The notes under the pieces were generated by a model that was not told the origin of the DNA, ran no database searches, and saw only the letters and a list, made by a program, of their open reading frames with translations. A program made the translations under genes and the position numbers. This document shows, piece by piece, positions 1 to 5,559 of a stretch of DNA of 5,559 nt. How positions within the stretch are numbered: the first letter of the stretch is position 1; each line of letters starts with the position of its first letter. Source of the DNA: Thiohalobacter sp. (GTDB lineage Bacteria > Pseudomonadota > Gammaproteobacteria > Thiohalobacterales > Thiohalobacteraceae); assembly GCA_027030825.1 (NCBI GenBank), contig JALVEM010000026.1, forward strand, positions 1 through 5,559. Reading direction: 5' to 3'.

Positions 1-628
1 CATCCAGACCATGGAGCGGGTCGACCTGCGCACCGTGGTCATGGACGTGCCCAGCCAGGACGTGATCTCGCGCGACAACGTCTCGGTGAAGGTCAACGCG
101 GTGGTCTATTTCCGGGTGATCGATCCGCAGCGGGCCGTCATCCAGGTGGAGGATTTCTATTCCGCGGTCAGCCAGCTGGCGCAGACCACGCTGCGCTCGG
201 TCCTGGGGCAGCACGAGCTCGACGACATGCTGGCCGAGCGGGAGAAGCTCAATGCCGACATCCAGCGACTGCTGGATGCCCAGACCGATGCCTGGGGCGT
301 GAAGGTCTCCAACGTCGAGATCAAGCACGTGGACCTCGACGAAAGCATGATCCGGGCGATCGCCCGCCAGGCCGAGGCCGAGCGGGAACGGCGGGCCAAG
401 ATCATCCATGCCGAGGGCGAGCAGCAGGCGGCCGCCAAACTGGTCGAGGCGGCCCGGGAGCTCGGCCGGGCGCCCCAGTCCCTGCAGCTGCGCTATCTCC
501 AGACGCTCACCGAGATCTCGGCGGAGAAGACCTCGACCATCATCTTCCCGGTGCCCATCGACACCCTGGCCGGGCTGTTCGGCAAGGTCACCGAAGCGCC
601 TCGCGGCGAGGAAGGCACGGGTGCGTGA
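1..628 (+). CDS. Slipin / stomatin-like SPFH-domain membrane protein, 3' part (5' end outside window)
   Basis: The reading frame is open from base 2 to the TGA at 626-628, giving 208 visible residues. An ATG at 11 is internal: the residues around it (IQTMERVDLRTVV) match the middle of the SPFH (band 7) domain, so the N-terminal membrane hairpin and true start lie upstream. Family hallmarks in order are VDLRTVVMDVP, the strand-rich SRDNVSVKVNAVVYFRV, SQLAQTTLRSVLGQ, WGVKVSNVEIKHVDL, a charged helical stretch (ARQAEAERERRAKII) typical of the SPFH oligomerisation coiled coil, and the conserved tail LQLRYLQTL...STIIFPVPID. Slipins form large membrane-bound assemblies, and bacterial ones are often encoded next to an NfeD protease-like partner; that partner would be upstream and cannot be seen. 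The 3' end overlaps the xerD start by 8 bases. The family call is firm. The exact cellular role in this organism is unknown. Confidence 0.93.
   Translation, partial: IQTMERVDLRTVVMDVPSQDVISRDNVSVKVNAVVYFRVIDPQRAVIQVEDFYSAVSQLAQTTLRSVLGQHELDDMLAEREKLNADIQRLLDAQTDAWGVKVSNVEIKHVDLDESMIRAIARQAEAERERRAKIIHAEGEQQAAAKLVEAARELGRAPQSLQLRYLQTLTEISAEKTSTIIFPVPIDTLAGLFGKVTEAPRGEEGTGA
608..615 (+). promoter_or_regulatory. Ribosome binding site of xerD, inside the slipin gene
   Basis: GAGGAAGG is purine-rich, resembles Shine-Dalgarno, and ends 5 bases before the GTG at 621. It supports GTG-621 as the xerD start and lies wholly within the last slipin codons, so ribosomes finishing slipin would pass over it. 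Confidence 0.7.
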
Positions 629-1517
629 CGCCGATCGCGACCGCCTCGAGCGGTTCCTGGACGCGCTCTGGATGGAGGACGGGCTGAGCCGGCACACGCT
701 GGATGCCTATCGCACCGATCTCGAGGCATGGCTGGCGTGGCTGGCGCGGCGCGGCACCGATCCCTGCCGCGCCACGCGGGCCGATGTCGAGGCCTGCCTG
801 GCCGAACGCCTGGACAGCGGCGCCCGGCCGCGCAGCGTGGCGCGCTTTCTGAGCAGCCTGCGTCGCTTCCATCGGCATCTGCTGCGCGAGGGCGAGGCCG
901 ATTCCGATCCGACCGCGCTGGTGGTCTCGCCCCGTCTCGGTCGCCCCCTGCCCGATGTCCTCGGCGAGCGGGAGGTCGAGGCCCTGCTGGAAGCCCCGGA
1001 CACGGCGACGCCGCTCGGAATGCGCGACCGGACCATGCTCGAGCTGCTCTACGCCACCGGCCTGCGGGTGTCGGAGCTGGTGGGCCTGCGGACCGACCAG
1101 GTGCGTCTGGCGCAGGGCGTCTTGCGGGTCACGGGCAAGGGCGGGAAGGAGCGACTGGTGCCTTTCGGCGAAGTGGCGGGCGAGTGGCTGGAGCGCTATC
1201 TGCGGGAGACCCGTCCGGCACTGTTGCGGGGACAGGCGAGCGACGCCCTGTTCCCGGGGCGCGGCGGCCGCCCCATGACCCGCCAGACCTTCTGGCATCG
1301 TCTGCGTCGCCATGCCCGCCAGGCCGGCATCTCGCGGCCCATCTCACCGCACGGTCTGCGGCATGCCTTCGCCACCCATCTGCTCAACCACGGGGCCGAC
1401 CTGCGGGTGGTGCAGATGCTGCTGGGCCATGCCGACCTCTCGACCACCCAGATCTATACCCACGTGGCCCGCGAGCGGCTGCAGTCGCTGCACGCCCGCC
1501 ATCATCCGCGAGGGTGA
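621..1517 (+). CDS. xerD: Site-specific tyrosine recombinase XerD
   Basis: XerD acts with XerC at the dif site near the replication terminus. Under FtsK control it resolves chromosome dimers by cutting and rejoining DNA through a phosphotyrosine link. From the GTG start the protein is 298 residues, the same length as E. coli XerD, and it aligns from its first residues (LERFLDALWMEDGLSRHTLDAYRTDL). Residues 1 to about 105 are the SAM-like N-terminal DNA-binding domain; about 110 to 298 are the catalytic domain. All catalytic residues are present: R149 (YATGLRVSELVGL), K173 (TGKGGKERLVP), H244 and R247 (SPHGLRHAFATH), H270 (LLGHADLSTTQIYTH) and the nucleophile Y279. The C-terminal tail LQSLHARHHPRG is the XerD-type partner-contact end. 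GTG is chosen over the ATG at 672 because the latter would remove 17 conserved residues. The start overlaps the slipin stop, suggesting coupled translation. XerD rather than XerC is favoured by the tail and the MTRQTFWHR motif. Confidence 0.96.
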   Translation: MRDADRDRLERFLDALWMEDGLSRHTLDAYRTDLEAWLAWLARRGTDPCRATRADVEACLAERLDSGARPRSVARFLSSLRRFHRHLLREGEADSDPTALVVSPRLGRPLPDVLGEREVEALLEAPDTATPLGMRDRTMLELLYATGLRVSELVGLRTDQVRLAQGVLRVTGKGGKERLVPFGEVAGEWLERYLRETRPALLRGQASDALFPGRGGRPMTRQTFWHRLRRHARQAGISRPISPHGLRHAFATHLLNHGADLRVVQMLLGHADLSTTQIYTHVARERLQSLHARHHPRG

Positions 1518-1549
1518 CGAAAAGCACGATCCGCCTGCGGGCGACTCGG

Positions 1550-1555
1550 TATAAT
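1550..1555 (+). promoter_or_regulatory. Probable sigma-70 -10 box for dsbC
   Basis: This is a perfect TATAAT hexamer (context CGGTATAATGCC) in the 80-base gap between xerD and dsbC, 42 bases before the dsbC ATG. The predicted transcript start is near 1562, leaving a leader of about 36 bases. No good -35 is seen at 16-18 bases upstream (the bases near 1526-1532 read ACGATCC), and the TG of an extended -10 is not present. The box is a strong match, but the promoter call as a whole is inference. It suggests dsbC can be transcribed independently of slipin-xerD. Confidence 0.6.
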
Positions 1556-1597
1556 GCCGCATCGGTCACCGTGCGACCGCCTGAGACTGGAGACACC

Positions 1598-2356
1598 ATG
1601 AAAAGATTCACCGGCCGGCAGTCCCTGATCCTGCTGGCGCTGATCGGGCTTGCCGGTTCCGCCTTCGCGGACGAACAGGCCATCCGGGACCGCCTGAAGA
1701 AGATTCTTCCCGATGCCCGTCCCGATGCCATCCTGAAGACACCGGTGCCCGGGCTCTACGAGGTGGATTACGGCCCCCGCATCTTCTACGTGACGGAGGA
1801 TGGCCGCTATCTCATCCAGGGCAACCTGCTCGATCTCACGACCATGACGGATCTCACCATGCTGCGCAAGACGGCGCTGGTGAGACAGGCCATGGCCTCG
1901 CTCGAGGATCGGCAGACCATCGTCTTCCCGGCCCGCGACGAGAAATTCCGCGTCACCGTCTTCACCGACATCGATTGCGGCTATTGCCGAAAGCTTCACA
2001 GCCAGGTGAAGGATTACAACGCCCTGGGCATCACCATCCGATACGCCTTCTTCCCGCGCGCCGGGCGCGGCAGCGAGTCCTGGAAGAAGGCGATCGCCGT
2101 CTGGTGCAGCAGGGATAGGCAAAAGGCGCTGACCGAGGCCAAGCAGGGCCGGCCACTCGATACCGGGGCCCGGTGCGAGAATCCCGTCGAGCAGCACATG
2201 GAGCTGGTGGAGGCGCTGGGTCTGCGCGGTACGCCGGCCATCATCCTGAACGACGGTGACATTCTGCCCGGCTACGTGCCGCCGGCCCGGCTGCTGCGTC
2301 TGCTGGAGAAGCGGGCCGAGGCCGCTGCCCGCAGTCCGTTGCGCAAGGCGCAGTAG
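1598..2356 (+). CDS. dsbC: Periplasmic thiol:disulfide isomerase DsbC
   Basis: DsbC is a homodimeric periplasmic enzyme that reshuffles wrong disulfide bonds in secreted proteins and is kept reduced by DsbD. The 252-residue product has a Sec signal peptide: a basic start (MKRFTGR), a hydrophobic core (LILLALIGLAG) and a likely cut after A24 (SAFA|DEQ). Residues of about 25-90 are the N-terminal dimerisation domain (VPGLYEVDYG, YVTEDGRYLIQGNLLDL), followed by a linker helix and a thioredoxin fold. The active site is C127-G-Y-C130 in VFTDIDCGYCRKLHSQ. C170 and C193 correspond to the second, structural disulfide of E. coli DsbC. The cis-proline is P213 (RGTPAIIL), and DGDILPGYVPPARL matches the conserved C-terminal stretch. 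The ATG is preceded by GGAGA at 1589-1593, 4 bases away. At 252 residues it is slightly longer than the E. coli protein (236), mainly because of a charged tail. DsbC is favoured over DsbG by the CGYC site and overall similarity. Confidence 0.95.
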   Translation: MKRFTGRQSLILLALIGLAGSAFADEQAIRDRLKKILPDARPDAILKTPVPGLYEVDYGPRIFYVTEDGRYLIQGNLLDLTTMTDLTMLRKTALVRQAMASLEDRQTIVFPARDEKFRVTVFTDIDCGYCRKLHSQVKDYNALGITIRYAFFPRAGRGSESWKKAIAVWCSRDRQKALTEAKQGRPLDTGARCENPVEQHMELVEALGLRGTPAIILNDGDILPGYVPPARLLRLLEKRAEAAARSPLRKAQ

Positions 2357-2433
2357 CAGTCAATGACATATCGAGCCGGATAGCCCAAGGAGCGAGCAGC
2401 GCGCAACACCGCAGACGGGTTTCGCAGCAGTCT
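2357..2433. other. Convergent intergenic gap dsbC/cnoX with a weak imperfect hairpin
   Basis: These 77 bases separate the stop codons of two convergent genes. The best structure I can find is at 2401-2425: GCGCAACACC and GGGTTTCGC pair with one mismatch and one bulge around the loop GCAGAC. Neither strand has a T-run after it, so it is not a standard intrinsic terminator. Overlapping transcripts or Rho-dependent ending are possible. No small gene is evident. Confidence 0.35.
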
Positions 2434-3297
2434 TCAGTAGAGCCAGTTGGCCATCCTGCGCCGATATTCGCCCACCAGAGGATCCTCGCTGCCCAGCAGA
2501 TCGAAGACCATCAGCATGCCGCGGCGTCCGATGCCGTCGTGGAAATTGCGGTCGCGCTTGAGGATCTCGAGATACTGATCGAGCGCCTCGCGCCAGGCAC
2601 TGCGCAACGCAAGCCGGGCGGCGAGCTTCTCGCGCGCCTCCAGGTCGTCCGGATGCTGCGAGACATGCGCCTGGAGTTCCTCCTCGGGGGGCGCCTCGCG
2701 GGCAGTCTCGGCCAGCGCGAGCAGGGCTTCCAGGCCACGGAACTCGTCGCCGGCACGGACGTTGGCAGGCAGCTGATCGAGCAGGTGGCGGGCCTCGTCG
2801 AGCGCGCCGGCCTGGATCGCCAGGCGGGCGTAGTCCTGCAGCACGCGCGGGTTGTCCGGATCGTCGGCCGCCGCCATGCGCAGCAGATCCAGGGCACCTT
2901 CGATGTCGCCCGCCTCGGCCTTGCGCAGGGCCTCGGCACGGGCCTGGTCCGATTCACGCTCGATGTAGGGGTCGATCAGTGCGCGCAGCGCGGCCTCGCC
3001 CTGGGCACCCATCACCTCTTCCACCACCCGGCCGTCCTTGAACAGCTTCATGGTGGGAATGCTGCGGATGCCGAACTGCATGGCGAGTTCCTGCTCGCGG
3101 TCGGTGTTGACCTTCGCCAGCACGAACTTGCCGCCGTATTCCTGCGCCAGCTTGAGCAGGATGGGCAGCTGCATCTGACAGGGGCCGCACCATTCGGCCC
3201 AGAAATCCACCAGCACGGGCACCTGGTGCGAGCGCTCGATGACTTCCCGATCGAAATCCCGCGCGGTGACCTCGATGACGTTCTGGTTCGGACTCAT
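2434..3297 (-). CDS. cnoX: CnoX/YbbN chaperedoxin (thioredoxin domain plus TPR repeats)
   Basis: This is a cytoplasmic co-chaperone of the CnoX (YbbN) family. Family members hold unfolding proteins, protect them from over-oxidation and pass them to GroEL or DnaK. The 287-residue product starts with a thioredoxin domain (residues about 1-112): VPVLVDFWAEWCGPCQMQLP with the redox pair C37 and C40, VNTDREQELAMQFGIRSIPT with cis-proline P81, and KLFKDGRVVEEVMGA. Residues of about 117-287 are the helical TPR-like region of the family (AEALRKAEAGDIEGALDLL, LQDYARLAIQAGALDEARHLL), ending in RRRMANWLY. A TTG at 3303 is in frame six bases upstream, but GGGAG at 3304-3308 leaves a proper 6-base spacer only for ATG-3297, so ATG is chosen. 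E. coli CnoX has SQHC instead of CXXC, so this copy should be redox-active. It lies 85 bases downstream of fdxA on the same strand and could be cotranscribed with it. Confidence 0.93.
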   Translation of the reverse strand: MSPNQNVIEVTARDFDREVIERSHQVPVLVDFWAEWCGPCQMQLPILLKLAQEYGGKFVLAKVNTDREQELAMQFGIRSIPTMKLFKDGRVVEEVMGAQGEAALRALIDPYIERESDQARAEALRKAEAGDIEGALDLLRMAAADDPDNPRVLQDYARLAIQAGALDEARHLLDQLPANVRAGDEFRGLEALLALAETAREAPPEEELQAHVSQHPDDLEAREKLAARLALRSAWREALDQYLEILKRDRNFHDGIGRRGMLMVFDLLGSEDPLVGEYRRRMANWLY

Positions 3298-3303
3298 GGG
3301 CAA

Positions 3304-3308
3304 CTCCC
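3304..3308 (-). promoter_or_regulatory. Ribosome binding site that decides the cnoX start
   Basis: On the - strand this reads GGGAG, 6 bases before ATG-3297. It directly abuts the alternative TTG at 3303, which would leave no spacer, so it rules out the longer start. Confidence 0.6.
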
Positions 3309-3335
3309 GGAACTGCAGACTGCGATGTCGTCCCC

Positions 3336-3364
3336 GATATGCGGCCGGAGGCGGCCGGATTCAA
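3336..3364 (-). promoter_or_regulatory. Weak candidate promoter with inverted repeat in its spacer, upstream of cnoX
   Basis: On the - strand TTGAAT (3359-3364, a 4/6 match to the -35 consensus) is followed after exactly 17 bases by CATATC (3336-3341, a poor -10). The spacer contains CGGCCG twice (3342-3347 and 3352-3357). Each copy is a palindrome, so together they can form a 6-bp stem with a 4-base loop. No T-run follows, so it is a poor terminator for fdxA. The bases are clear; any promoter or operator role is inference, and a chance GC-rich structure is equally possible. Confidence 0.25.
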
Positions 3365-3382
3365 GGCGTGACCGGTCGGAAC

Positions 3383-3706
3383 TCAGCGCTCCAGATACTG
3401 CAGCTTGCCTTCCTTGCCGTTCCATTCGTCGGCATCGGGCAGGGGGTCCTTCTTCTCGGTGATCACCGGCCAGACCTTGGCGAGCTCGGCATTGAGTTCG
3501 AGGAACTGTTCCTGTCCCGGCGGCAGGTCGTCCTCGGCGAAGATGGCCTCGGCGGGGCATTCGGGTTCGCAGAGCGTGCAGTCGATGCATTCCTCGGGAT
3601 CGATCACCAGGAAGTTCGGGCCTTCGTGAAAGCAGTCCACGGGGCAGACTTCCACACAGTCGGTGTATTTGCACTTGATGCAGTTTTCCGCAACGACGAA
3701 GGTCAT
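3383..3706 (-). CDS. fdxA: 7Fe-8S ferredoxin (FdI type, one [3Fe-4S] and one [4Fe-4S] cluster)
   Basis: This is a small cytoplasmic one-electron carrier of 107 residues, matching Azotobacter vinelandii ferredoxin I (106 residues without Met) along its whole length, including the long C-terminal extension (AELAKVWPVITEKKDPLPDA, KLQYLER). Cysteines are at 9, 12, 17, 21, 25, 40, 43, 46 and 50. By the FdI structure, C9, C17 and C50 hold the [3Fe-4S] cluster, while C21, C40, C43 and C46 hold the [4Fe-4S] cluster; C12 and C25 are the two non-ligand cysteines. D16 (KYTDC) corresponds to the FdI aspartate next to the 3Fe cluster. ATG-3706 has AGGAGT at 3712-3717. The gene follows mutS on the same strand after 113 bases, a pairing also known in Pseudomonas. 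In FdI this family is linked to redox control of an NADPH:ferredoxin reductase; the partner here is not visible. Confidence 0.97.
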   Translation of the reverse strand: MTFVVAENCIKCKYTDCVEVCPVDCFHEGPNFLVIDPEECIDCTLCEPECPAEAIFAEDDLPPGQEQFLELNAELAKVWPVITEKKDPLPDADEWNGKEGKLQYLER

Positions 3707-3711
3707 GACAG

Positions 3712-3717
3712 ACTCCT
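3712..3717 (-). promoter_or_regulatory. Ribosome binding site of fdxA
   Basis: On the - strand AGGAGT lies 5 bases before the fdxA ATG. It is a near-consensus Shine-Dalgarno, stronger than those of the neighbouring genes, in keeping with a well-expressed ferredoxin. Confidence 0.75.
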
Positions 3718-3745
3718 GTGTCCGTGGATGGAAAGGCTGACCGAA

Positions 3746-3776
3746 ATGATACGGGAATTTGCCATCGACGAGACAA
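3746..3776 (-). promoter_or_regulatory. Candidate sigma-70 promoter of fdxA
   Basis: On the - strand TATCAT (3746-3751, a 5/6 match to the -10 consensus) is preceded by TTGTCT (3771-3776, 4/6 match to the -35) with a long 19-base spacer. The segment is visibly more AT-rich than the surrounding coding DNA. A start near 3739 would give a leader of about 33 bases containing the AGGAGT site. It would let fdxA be expressed separately from mutS. The spacing is not ideal. Confidence 0.35.
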
Positions 3777-3784
3777 TCCCTGTT

Positions 3785-3827
3785 TGATTCAGATCATCCG
3801 GGGCGGAATTCGTTCGGAATCATCCGG
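3785..3827. repeat. Inverted and direct repeats at the mutS stop codon
   Basis: TGATTC (3785-3790) and GAATCA (3817-3822) form a perfect 6-base inverted repeat around 26 bases; the mutS TGA stop is part of one arm. ATCATCCGG also occurs twice in the same direction, at 3793-3801 and 3819-3827, the second copy being the end of the mutS coding region. A long-loop hairpin after mutS is possible, but no T-run follows on the - strand, so terminator function is doubtful. Confidence 0.4.
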
Positions 3828-5559
3828 CTTCGTCCACCAGTTCGCGCAGGCGGTAGAGCAGGTCGAGTGCCTGGCGAGGTGTCAGCGCATCGGGGTCGAT
3901 CCGCGAGACGGCCTCGATGACCGGGTGTTCCGCCGGGTCCGGGAAGAGCGCAAGCTGCGGGGCGGCCGGTCCTGCTGCGGGCGGATGTTCCGCCTGGCGT
4001 TCGAGTTCGGCCAGCTTGCGGCGTGCGGTCTCCAGCACGTCGGCGGGGATGCCGGCCAGCGCGGCGACGTGCAGGCCGTAGCTGCGATCGGCGGGGCCCG
4101 GCTTGACGTTGTGCAGGAAGACGACGCGGTCCCCGTGTTCGACGGCGTCGAGATGCACGTTCTCGATGCCCTCGACCTGGCCGGCCAGCTCGGTGAGCTC
4201 GAAATAGTGCGTGGCGAACAGGGTGAAGGCGCGCGAGCGGGTCGCCAGATCCAGGGCCACGGCCCAGGCCAGCGACAGGCCGTCGTAGGTGCTGGTGCCG
4301 CGGCCGATCTCGTCGAGCAGCACCAGGCTGCGGTCGGTGGCGTTGTGCAGGATGTTGGCCGTCTCCGTCATCTCCACCATGAAGGTCGAGCGCCCCGAGG
4401 CCAGATCGTCCGAGGCCCCGATGCGGGTGAAGATGCGGTCGACCGGCCCGATGCGGGCGGACTCGGCCGGCACGAAACTGCCGATGCAGGCCAGCAGGAC
4501 GATGATCGCCGCCTGCCGCATGTAGGTGGACTTGCCGCCCATGTTGGGACCGGTGATGACGAGCATGCGCCGGCGCTCGTCCAGCACCAGGTCGTTGGGC
4601 ACGAAGGGATCCTCGAGCGTCTGCTCGATGACCGGATGGCGGCCGCCGCGGATCTCGATGCCGGGGGCATCGACCAGCTCGGGCCGGTGGAAGTCGAGCG
4701 TCGCCGCCCGTTCGGCCAGGTTCGCCAGCACGTCCAGTTCGGCCAGGGCATCCCCGGTGCGCTGCAGCGGGGCCAGCTCCTCCAGGATCCGGTCGAGCAG
4801 CCCCTCCCACAGCGCCTTCTCGAGCGCCAGCGCCTTCTCCCGCGCCGAGAGCACCCGGTCCTCGAACGCCTTCAGCTCGGGGGTGATGAAGCGCTCGGCC
4901 CCCTTGAGGGTCTGGCGGCGCTGATATTCCTCGGGCACCCGGTCGGCCTGGCCGCGGCTGACCTCGATGTAGTAGCCGTGGACCTTGTTGTAGCGGACCC
5001 GCAGATTGGCGATGCCCGTGCGCTCCCGCTCCCGGGCCTCGAGCGAGAGCAGGAAGGCGTCGGCGTCGCGGGACAGGGCGCGCAGCTCGTCGAGCTCGGC
5101 GTCGTAGCCCTCGGCGATCACGCCGCCGTCGCGCAAAAGCTGCGGCGGCGCCTCGACGATGGCCTGGCGCAGCGTCCGCGCCAGCCGCGCATGCTCGCCG
5201 ACCTCCCGGTGGAGGCGCTCGAGCAGGGGATCGTCGGCCTCGGCGAGCAGCGCGCGCAGGGCCGGCAGGCGCGCCAGGGTGTCGCGCAGGGCCGCGAGGT
5301 CACGGGGGCGCGCCTGGCGCAGGGCAACGCGGGAAAGCACCCGGGGCAGATCGCAGAGCCCGGTCAGGGCCTCGTGCACGCCTTCATGAAGGCCCGTCGT
5401 GACCAGGAATTCCACGCACTGGTGGCGGCCGCGCAGGGTCCGGGCATCGCGCAGGGGACGGTGCAGCCACTGGCGCAGCAGGCGGCTGCCCATGGCCGTG
5501 GCGCAGCGGTCCATCAGGCCCAGCAGGCTGTGACGGCGCTCGCCGGAACGGGCGGCTTC
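3820..5559 (-). CDS. mutS: DNA mismatch repair ATPase MutS, C-terminal two-thirds (5' end outside window)
   Basis: MutS dimers find base mismatches and, using ATP, recruit MutL to start repair. The frame is open from the window edge to the TGA at 3820-3822, giving 579 visible residues. By comparison with E. coli MutS (853), about the first 280-290 residues are missing: the mismatch-contacting domain I (Phe-X-Glu) and domain II. A Met at 5514 is internal (LMDRCATAMGSRLLRQWLHRPL is core lever sequence). Counting from E=1 at base 5559, the lever and clamp region fills about 1-320, including NLRVRYNKVHGYYIEVS. Walker A GPNMGGKST is at 337-345 (bases 4525-4551). The MutS signature DDLASGRSTFMVEMTETANI follows, then Walker B LVLLDEIGRGTST with D416 and E417, and ATHYFEL. 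Near the end QLALF (535-539) is a beta-clamp motif, and IDPDALTPRQALDLLYRLREL matches the tetramerisation helices. No frame disruption is seen. Confidence 0.97.
   Translation of the reverse strand, partial: EAARSGERRHSLLGLMDRCATAMGSRLLRQWLHRPLRDARTLRGRHQCVEFLVTTGLHEGVHEALTGLCDLPRVLSRVALRQARPRDLAALRDTLARLPALRALLAEADDPLLERLHREVGEHARLARTLRQAIVEAPPQLLRDGGVIAEGYDAELDELRALSRDADAFLLSLEARERERTGIANLRVRYNKVHGYYIEVSRGQADRVPEEYQRRQTLKGAERFITPELKAFEDRVLSAREKALALEKALWEGLLDRILEELAPLQRTGDALAELDVLANLAERAATLDFHRPELVDAPGIEIRGGRHPVIEQTLEDPFVPNDLVLDERRRMLVITGPNMGGKSTYMRQAAIIVLLACIGSFVPAESARIGPVDRIFTRIGASDDLASGRSTFMVEMTETANILHNATDRSLVLLDEIGRGTSTYDGLSLAWAVALDLATRSRAFTLFATHYFELTELAGQVEGIENVHLDAVEHGDRVVFLHNVKPGPADRSYGLHVAALAGIPADVLETARRKLAELERQAEHPPAAGPAAPQLALFPDPAEHPVIEAVSRIDPDALTPRQALDLLYRLRELVDEAG

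Noticed and set aside
588..1313. A 241-codon open frame on the - strand, antisense to xerD
   Set aside because: Shadow of xerD, low-complexity Gln/Arg/Ala-rich translation without domains.
621..1517. Tyrosine recombinase as a sign of an integrated mobile element
   Set aside because: Length, catalytic residues and C-terminal tail match housekeeping XerD; no att sites, tRNA or cargo genes are nearby.
728..1597. Possible N-terminal extension of DsbC, since the dsbC frame stays open far upstream
   Set aside because: The upstream part is the +1-type shadow of xerD; the ATG at 1598 has a signal peptide right after it and GGAGA before it.
1502..2197. A 231-codon open frame on the - strand, antisense to dsbC
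   Set aside because: Shadow of dsbC; no family resemblance and no convincing start signal.
2539..3462. A 307-codon open frame on the + strand, antisense to cnoX
   Set aside because: It mirrors cnoX codons in GC-rich DNA, runs into fdxA, resembles no family, and cnoX is clearly real.
3794..4810. A 338-codon open frame on the - strand within mutS in another frame
   Set aside because: Translation is Gly/Arg/Ala/Pro-rich noise from GC-rich codons; the mutS frame carries all ATPase motifs.

Overview
This GC-rich window reads as ordinary chromosome from a free-living gammaproteobacterium. The proteins closely resemble their gammaproteobacterial counterparts: a 298-residue XerD, a DsbC disulfide isomerase, an Azotobacter FdI-type 7Fe-8S ferredoxin beside mutS, and MutS with a clamp motif and tetramerisation tail. 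A member of the Ectothiorhodospiraceae/Chromatiales or a relative would fit, but that placement is inference. Nothing suggests recent transfer: I saw no insertion sequences, tRNAs, CRISPR repeats or prophage genes, and the genes share one compositional style.

Left half, + strand (1-2356): the 3' part of a slipin/stomatin-type SPFH membrane protein gene (its start lies off the window) overlaps by 8 bases the GTG start of xerD, the chromosome-dimer-resolution recombinase. After 80 bases containing a perfect TATAAT box comes dsbC, encoding the periplasmic disulfide isomerase.

Right half, - strand (read from 5559 down to 2434): the last 579 codons of mutS (mismatch repair ATPase; its start lies off the window), then fdxA (7Fe-8S ferredoxin), then cnoX/ybbN (thioredoxin-TPR chaperedoxin). 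dsbC and cnoX converge on a 77-base intergenic stretch that contains only a weak imperfect hairpin.

Functionally the window mixes DNA maintenance (xerD, mutS) with redox and protein-quality functions (dsbC in the periplasm, cnoX and fdxA in the cytoplasm). There is no evidence that they form one pathway. I found no undescribed system. The items most worth a second look are the CXXC-bearing CnoX, the slipin-xerD translational overlap, the inverted repeat inside a possible promoter spacer ahead of cnoX, and the repeat structure at the mutS stop codon.
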